A DNA stretch of 47,082 nt from Chlorokybus atmophyticus (Eukaryota > Streptophyta > Chlorokybophyceae > Chlorokybales > Chlorokybaceae), in contig RHPI01001507.1 in the NCBI GenBank assembly GCA_009103225.1, positions 281,699-328,780 on the forward strand, read 5' to 3'. This document shows positions 10,807-18,300 of the stretch, in pieces. The position numbers and the translations under genes are program-made. Below the pieces are notes generated by a model. That model ran no database searches. It was not told the DNA's origin and saw nothing but the letters and a program-made list of their open reading frames with translations. Position 1 is the first letter of the stretch. Every line of letters starts with the position of its first letter.

Positions 10807-11630
10807 CTAAACCAAGTTATTAAGATGGCGGTGAGTTTTGACAATGTTCGGATTACCCCACTGCAGTCGGACAACTACCAAATGTGGAACACTATGATGA
10901 TGATGCTTATGACAAGAAACAAGCTGTGGCAGATGTCTCGTCGTGATGCTGCGCCACGTGCTGCACCTGAGCTCTCTAACTGTGTGACTGCTGTTGGTGG
11001 GGCTAAGGTTGCTGCTGCTGCATGACCATCACGACGAAGCTGCACTGTCACGACCATTGGGCTGGCAAAGGTCATTCTCTATTTCTTGCTTCATGAGACT
11101 CAATGGGACTCATTCCTAATAAGCAAGTGTAGTGTTACTGGGGTATGCTCTAATGTAGGTCTGCTCCTGAGCTCATGGGGCCTTGATTATGATGGACTAC
11201 ACAAGGCATTGATGAAGGTCGGCATGAAGCCGTCAATGCTAGAGGCTCGTTGAGCCCAAACCTACTCGCCACAATAAGTGACAGCTCCAAAAAAGAGAGC
11301 TAACTTGACAAACCACAGGACTTGTGCTGTGGTAGTGCGATGCGCCACAGATGTGATAGTCGCAAGGCTAAGTGATGCCTGTGGGCAATTGCAAGTACCG
11401 TACTAAGAGAGCCTAAGTTTGCATTCCCTTGATAGGACTGTTACTCCTACAGCAAACCGAGAGAGTTTGATATGCTCAAGGTTGATGTCCTGTGTTGGAC
11501 AAGGGCAGCTTGCGCTGATAGGTCAGCACACAGTGACAAGCCTTGGGCCTTGGACATCATGTATGCCAAGTCGGAAGAGCAGCAGGTGGTATTGAGGCTT
11601 AGTGACAACCTTGAGTAGAGGTATGAGTGT
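10807..11630 (+). pseudogene. Decayed Ty1/copia-type gag fragment
   Basis: The frame from 10825 reads MAVSFDNVRITPLQSDNYQM, then a Trp and a Met-rich helix ending in LWQ. This is the layout of copia Gag N-termini (a Leu/Asn-Tyr-x-x-Trp core followed by a short helix and Leu-Trp). The frame closes at 11023 and continues only as broken fragments to about 11630. It may belong with the copia-like remnant at 22300-23290 on the other side of element A. Confidence 0.5.
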
Positions 11631-11639
11631 GTGTCACCA

Positions 11640-12035
11640 CTTAAGGGCCACTTGTGTGTGGGGTGCCTGGCTAGTAGCTGTTGAAGGGGCTCTCCCCCTC
11701 ATCGCTTGTGGGGTGGGGTATTGTGTGTGAGTGTGGGTATGTTGGTCGTGAGTGTGCCTGGGATTGGAGATGTGTGAGAGGTTGGTGGTCATTATCTCCT
11801 CCTTTGGAGCTGTCGTGCCTGCCATGGTCGAGGGCAACCTTGTCTCGGACAGGCTGCAGAGGAGTGCTAGTGCTGCACGCATGCTAGTGCCGTGCACTGC
11901 ATTGGAGTCATGCAAGCAAAAGACAACCCCCCAATCGTGGGCATAGGCTTGAAGATGAGCCTACGCGGTGTTTAGTGCAGTGGACGAGCCGATGCCGCTC
12001 GCCACCTTTGTGTACAGACTGTGTCGTAGTGCACA
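11640..12035. other. Flank between copia remnant and element A; probable 3' non-coding part of A
   Basis: On the minus strand this follows the polypurine tract of element A, so the 3' LTR is expected here. I could not find a matching LTR at the other end, near 21200-21900, by eye. The minus-strand frame of the polyprotein has only TAG codons from 12098 down to a TGA at 11636, but the sequence shows no domain. Confidence 0.35.
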
Positions 12036-12046
12036 CAGCCAACAAG

Positions 12047-12060
12047 CCACCCCCCCTGAG
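12047..12060 (-). other. Candidate polypurine tract of element A
   Basis: On the minus strand a run of seven G (12056-12050), preceded by CTCA, lies about 40 nt after the polyprotein stop and is followed by TGGCTTGTTG, which could begin the 3' LTR (LTRs usually start with TG). The 10-mer TGGCTTGTTG occurs again on the minus strand at 21407-21398 beyond the other end, but the similarity does not extend further. Confidence 0.4.
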
Positions 12061-12095
12061 ATTCTGGGGTAGCCTTCTGCTCCAGAACTCAGTTC

Positions 12096-15000
12096 CTACC
12101 GACTGTGTGGGGGACCGTTGATGCGGCAGTCATCGCACCAGTACTCCCACAACGGTACTGCGTCCAGGGGAGGGTCAAGGCAGTAGCAGTGCATGCCTTG
12201 ATTACAGCCGTCGCATAACATCATCAATGGGTCGTCGTCGGCGCTGCCACACTTCTCGCATCGGGTGCTGCGCAGCGGACGCGGGTGCTGGATCTTGGTG
12301 AAGCCAGCAATGTAGGGGAGATGACAGGGCGCACAGTTGACCATGTTGTCCTTCATGCGCTCGCCTCGTTGTCCCAACAGGTCCAGTACCCCTGTGGGGT
12401 GCACCTTCAATACCTTGTAGACAGCACGCCCGACGGAGGTATCGAGGGTGTCGCGTGTAGACGCCATACGGTAGACGAAGTCTCCTGACTCGAAGCGGCG
12501 CTCCCGCTCCTTGTAGAAACCACTGCGCACACGCTCGTAACGCAGCGTGTCGCGGTGCTGCGCGATGCGCAGGTTGTTGAAGGCCATGGGGACTGTGTGT
12601 TCGAACAGCGCACTGCGCACTGTCAGATCATACAACATCTCGTCGGGGTTGTCAAGATTGTCCACCACTCTGTCGACCTCCTGCTGTGCGCGGAAAGGGA
12701 GCAATGGCTGCCTTCCAAACAGTAGGTAGTATGGGCTGTACTCTCGCAGGGCTGCCTGCTTGGACAGCCGGTAGCCCATCGCTACCCATGGGAGGTGATC
12801 ATCCCAGGTATTCTTCTCGTAGGCGAGGACGTACTTGCGCAGTGCCTTCTTGATGGTCTGCACGGTACGCTCGGCGAGGCCGTCGGCCTGCGGGTGGTCG
12901 CGTGAGGTGCGACGGTGGTCGATGAAGCATCTGTCGATAAGCTTGTCGAAGGCTCCTCTGAACTCTGTACCCTGGTCGGTGATGACTTCAGCGCAGCTGC
13001 CGAAACGTCCGAGTACATATGAGAGGAAAGCCTGGGCTACTCCCTCACTGCTCTTGTCGGGCAGGGGCACCAGCTCCACCCACTTGGAGAAGTGCTCGAT
13101 CATGACGAGGATGTAGCGGTTGCCTCGCGCTGAGGGCGCTAGGTCTCCGAGGATGTCCAGTCCCCAGCGGTAGAACAACCCGGAAATGGGAAGGGGATGC
13201 AAGGTGGCATTGCGCGTGTTGAGGCTGACGCGAACCATGTCACACTGCTGACAGTTGCTGACGAACTCCCGCACATGTCTGTGCACCCCATACCACCAGT
13301 ACTGGATCCTGACCAGGCTGACCGTGCGCTTGACACCGAAGTGCCCGAGCTCGGTGTGAAGGGAGGAGATGATGCCTTCACGTGCAGCTGGTGTGGGGAC
13401 CTCCTGATCTGCATCTTGTATCCGTCGATACAGCCTGTCGTTGGCCCAGCGGTATCGCTGAGTGCGTTGTCGGACGCGGTCCTTTTCGCGTGCGCTCATG
13501 CCTGCTGGAAGTTGTCCAGTCTGAAGCAGTGCGAGGGATGGCTCGTCCAGCCAGATGTCTTGTCGTGTGTCGGTGGGCGCCAGCTCCTCATCATCCACCT
13601 CAGGGTTGGCAGCGATTGCTTCTTCTGATAAAGGATCGGTGGTGGTGATGGCGGGCTCGGGAGCGGGCAGGTCCTCGTCTGCTGCTGCCTCAAAGGTCTG
13701 AGTCCTGCGTCCTGAGCGTAGCGCAGCGACAGCGAACATAGTGGCCACACCTGAAGGTGCAGATGTAGGACCCAACTCATGTCGGGCGCCTGTGGCGTCG
13801 TTGGTGCTGAGGTGGGGGTTACGGCTGAGGCCATCCGCATCCTGGTTGGCAAGGCCTGCGCGGTGTTCCACCTCGAAGTCGTACTCTTGGAGCAGCAGCG
13901 CCCATCGTGCTAACTTTCCTGTCAAGTGCTGGTTGTTCATTAGCCACTTGAGGGGTTGATGGTCAGTGACCAGTTGGAACTGCCGTCCAAACAGGAAGGG
14001 TCGGAAGAAGGAGATGGCCCACACTGCGGCGAGACACTCCCCTTCGTAGCTGCTGTAGTTGGCCTCAGCACTGTTGTTGCTGCGGCTGGCGTACGACACC
14101 ACGCGCTCCTTCATGTTGTTGTCATGCTGTACGAGCACGGCCCCCATGCCGAGCTTGCTCCAGTCTGTGTGCAAGATGAACGACCTGGTGTAGTCAGGGC
14201 GTTGCAGAATGGGAGCTGTGGTGAGGCGGAGCTTCAGCTCCAAAAAGGCCTCCTGTTGTGCCTCCTTCCACAAGAACTCGGTGTCCTTCTTCAGTAGTTC
14301 ATTGAGAGGCCTTGCGATCTTGGCAAAGTCTTTGACAAACCGGCGGTAATAGTTGGCAAGGCCGAGAAAGGCCCGCAGCCGCGTGAGGTCTGTGGGGGCA
14401 GGGATAGCCACCAGTGCCTCCACTTTGGCCTGCTGTACGTACACACCATGGGGCACAATCATGTGTCCTAGGTAGGGTACCTTGTGGGTGAAGAAGGTGC
14501 ACTTGTCAGGGTGCACCGTCATCCCGACTTCCTTCAGCCTCTGTAGCACCTCTTCGATGTGCTGGAGATGCTCCTCATTGCTGTGACTGAAGATGAGGAT
14601 GTCGTCGATGTAGCAGCGTGCGAAGTCCAACCCCTTGAGGGCTTTGTCCATGACGCGCTGGACCTTGGCCGGAGCGTTCTTTAGTCCGAAGGGCATGACC
14701 TTCCACTGGTACAGCTGCCGGTTTCCCCAGAAGGAAGTCTTGTGCTTGTCCTCCTCCTTGATGGCAATCTGGTTGTACCCTTGGCGCAGATCCAGGATAC
14801 TAAAGACTGTGCATTCTCCTACATCGTCAAAGATGCCTTCTGCGGTAGGCATTGGATACATGTCCTGCTTGGTCTTGTTGTTGAGGGGGCGATAGTCGCC
14901 ACACATGCGCCGGTCTGTCCAGTTGCCTGCTGAATCTTTCTTCAGGGGCATGACGGTCGCGGCCGCAAAGTCCGATGTGGACTCCTCGATCAGGCCTGCA

Positions 15001-15329
15001 TCTAGCAGCGCCTTGCACCTCTATTCCACCAAGTCTTCTTCTAGCTTGGAGAGGCGGTACTGTCTTCTGAACACCGGTTCGGTGTCCACTAATTCAATGT
15101 CCATCTGGTATGCTGAGCAGATGCCCAGCTCCTTCACACTGAAGCTGAATTGGCTCCTCCACTTGTTGAGAAGAGCCTCGAGTTGCTCTCGAGTCTGGCC
15201 TGTGGCCAGCGGTCCAATGGCGTGGGACCACGAGGTAGCGTTGGCGACCACTGGAATGTCTTCCACAGTGACTGCTGTCTGCTCCTCCATGTGGGCGGTC
15301 TCGAGGGCGGTGTGTGCTGCTTTGGTCTG
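12096..15329 (-). CDS. Element A pol part: RT, RNase H, integrase, PHD finger
   Basis: The frame continues from the preceding Gag-protease-methyltransferase region and has one internal TAG (15021-15023). The main open part (14951-12096) is 951 aa. RT shows DLRQGYNQI, FGLKNAPA and YIDD (Tyr114-Asp117). RNase H follows at about 255-345 (HTDWSKLGMGAVL, YEGECLAAVW, TDHQPLKWL). The integrase zinc site is at about 525-570 (HTELGH ... CQQC). The catalytic triad is visible as LDILGD, TDQGTEF and GLAERTVQTIK. Residues 898-942 form a C4HC3 PHD finger (CEKC, CDGC, MHCYC, WCDDC), in the place where chromoviruses carry a chromodomain. Its likely role is to tether the integration complex to modified histones; that is inference. 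The stop is TAG at 12096-12098. Confidence 0.88.
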
Positions 15330-18300
15330 TTAAAAACGAGCAATCCACCCCCCAGCCAGGTGTTCGAGCTCCTGGACGGACACGTGGCGGTCCTGGAGAG
15401 CAAAGCACATTTCCAAGTACCACACCATGCTGTTCTGATCAATGGCGCGCCCTAACAACTGACACTGTTGACCGGTTGTCAGCGTGGAGCCTGTGATGCT
15501 GCCTGGAAAGAATCCCATAGCACGCTCGCGCTCGCGGGCATTGGGTTCTTCCAGCTGTCCAGTGTTGGAGTCCAACACCATGCCGTCGCCACCATTGCGG
15601 AACGCGTAGGAGCCTGGATAGGATACAAGCGTGGGTAGTGCGCGGCGCGGCTGGCCAGGCTGGTTGCACTGGTAGAAGTGGTGGTGGTCAAGGCGTGTGA
15701 CTGGTTGCGCTGTGCGTCCAGGGTCCAAGATGTCATCGACGACGAGATTTCGTGGCCGATTGCTGTATAGGTACTCTGCCAGAAACAGGTCTTCCACAAT
15801 GGCCAGGTTGGTCCACTTGGCGCGGACGCGGTGTGCACGAGATCCATGACGCGCGGCGTTGATTTTGAGAGGATGCCCCAGCAAGGAGCATACTTGTCGA
15901 TAGGCCTTAGCGACGTGATGCCGCTTGTCATCCTCGGAGTGCACATTCTCGATGATGTACCCCAAGGGCCTAGCGATCTGACTGGTCTGTAGGAGTTTGA
16001 TGACTCTCATTAGCTCCCAGAACAGCTGTGAGCGAGGATCAGAGAGCCCTTGACCTCTGCCTGCCCTGGAGTGCCCTTGACACTCCCATCCTGCTATCAG
16101 CAGGTCAACATTGGCGACTGCCTGCAGGTGATCCTTGGTAATCCAGCGGATGTCCTGCGGTAGAGCCTTCTGGCTCCCTTGCAGTGCCGACAGTGGTAGC
16201 TGCTGCGGGTAGCGCTGGTGCAGCTGTCGTAAATGATGGCTCAGAGCCTCCTGTGCATGAGGGTCAGGGTCACAGTAGAGGTACTTGGTGACTGTTGTTC
16301 CTGTGTTGAGGACAGCCGCAAGCCCACTGCCTATGCCTCCGAACAGCTCCAGCACGATGATGCCTTGTTGTCGGCGGAACATGTGGAACTCCACAACTCC
16401 CGTAGCTATGTGGTACTGCTCCTGCACTGTAGCCTGGTCTTTGTAGACAGGGAAGTGTGCAGTGAGCTGAGGCCTGGTCAGCAGCATGTGTGCTGCTACT
16501 TGTGCGCTCCAGCGACGCTCGGATGGCTCCTGAAAGGCCACTTCTTTGGTGACAGTCTCCTGAGACTCATCGTACGGTGTAGGAGAGTCCTCTTCAGCGT
16601 TTAGGCTCGGGCTCGAGCTCGTTGCAGTTGTCCTCGGCTGCGTTCGGGCACGAGGCACACGTGAGCTTTTTGTAAGACTGTAGGTGGCTGCTGCGGCCGA
16701 TCTTCGTTGCGAGCGATCCTTGGCCACCAGTTCGAGAGGTAGGAATCCCTGCTCCTCTCCATCGTCCTCATCCCAATGCGGTCGAATCCATGCCTGCTCA
16801 GTCCAGCAGTCCATCCCCATGCCGACAGGGAAGTTGCAGTCCTGTCCCAGCAGTAGGTCAAAGGACCCGGCATCGGTGACCACACACCGTTGTACAATCT
16901 CGGTGCTGTGGGAAGGGTTTAGTCCTGTGAGGCGAATGCTCACAGCCTGCTTGATAAGGCCGAGCACCTTGTTGCGGTTGCCGGTTGCGGTGTCCAGCTG
17001 GTAGGGACAGGGAAGCAGCTCAGTGCTGGTGATGCCGAGATCTCGTGCGAGATAGCGCCCAACGATGACAGGCTGTGCTCCAGTGTCCAGCATCACGCGT
17101 TTGGGTGCCCGCCCATTGACGGTCACGTGCTTGCCTTGGTTGGCGATCATGGCTGCATTGGCGTTGATGCGCAGCCTCTTGCAGCGACGGAACCTCTTGC
17201 GTGGAGAGACTGTTGCTTTACTCTCATCTGCGGGGCCTGACCGTAGGGCAGCCAGGGCTCCTCTGCCTGATGGATCTTGTGGGCCTCCTTGTCCTCGGCT
17301 TTGTCCAAACCGTCCTTGTCGCGGTTGCTGATACACGCGTGGTGGCCTAGGCACTGGAGGTGCTGCAGCAACCTGTCCAAGTGGAGGTGCAGGAGGGTTG
17401 ACCCTCTGTGCAGCTGTTGTCATGCCAGGAGGAGTGGCCAGTGGCTGTGGCGGGAACCCTGGAGGACCTGGTGTTTGCGGGACTGCCTCTCGTGCAGCCT
17501 GCTCCTCTGCATAGGTCCATCGCACAGCATGGGCTGCCTCTCTGACTAGTGTACCTTCCCATGTCGCCGTCGCATTGTTGTCCACGTCTATATAGCGATG
17601 GTTCTGAGGCATGGGCTGCAGGTACACTGCGCGTAGGAGCCGCGCTCTCATGTCGTGGGTGATGGTGGGCACCCTGAGGATCCCTGCCATGTAAGCATCC
17701 CATCTGCCGTTGACCACTCCCACTTCCAGCACTGTTATTGCTCGTGTGCGTACAGTGAGGCGGGTCTCTGGCTGTTGGACATGCTGCTCGTAAGCAGCGG
17801 CGATGCGCCTGCGCTGACGTCCTGCCTCCACTCCTGGCAAACTCAGTATAGCCTCCAGAGCTCCCTCCAGAGTGTCAGTGGCGGCGGAAGCCACTTCATC
17901 ATAGGCTTGCCGTATGGAGCGAAGGAATGCGTCCACCCACGCTATTCTGGCGCCGAAAGCGAACAACGGGACTGCGGGATGGTTGGTGACCAGCCACGTC
18001 ACTAACCGTGCGCGTGCCGCGTTGCCATTGTCTCGCATCCCAAGCATCTGCCGAAGTCCGATGCCTTCTTGCCGATGCAGCATGGTTGCTTGTCGCAACA
18101 GAGCAGTGCGTAGTTGTTGCTCTCCAACCAGTCCTGCTCCATCTCTTTGTGTACACCCTTGTGGTGTAAGGTAGCCCCTCCCTGGCTCCCTTTGGTCCTC
18201 AGGTAGATCCTCCACCAGCGCAGGCAGCAACGGGGCGATCACCCCCCTGGTTTGTTGAGCCAACGCCCTCGCTTGGTCAGAGTTGGTCTCGACGAAGAGC

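Noticed and set aside
15021-15332. Separate small gene between the methyltransferase and RT
   Set aside because: The 89-codon frame is in the same phase as both neighbours and has the sequence character of an RT N-terminal extension (FRRQYRLSKLEEDLVE), so it is part of the polyprotein.
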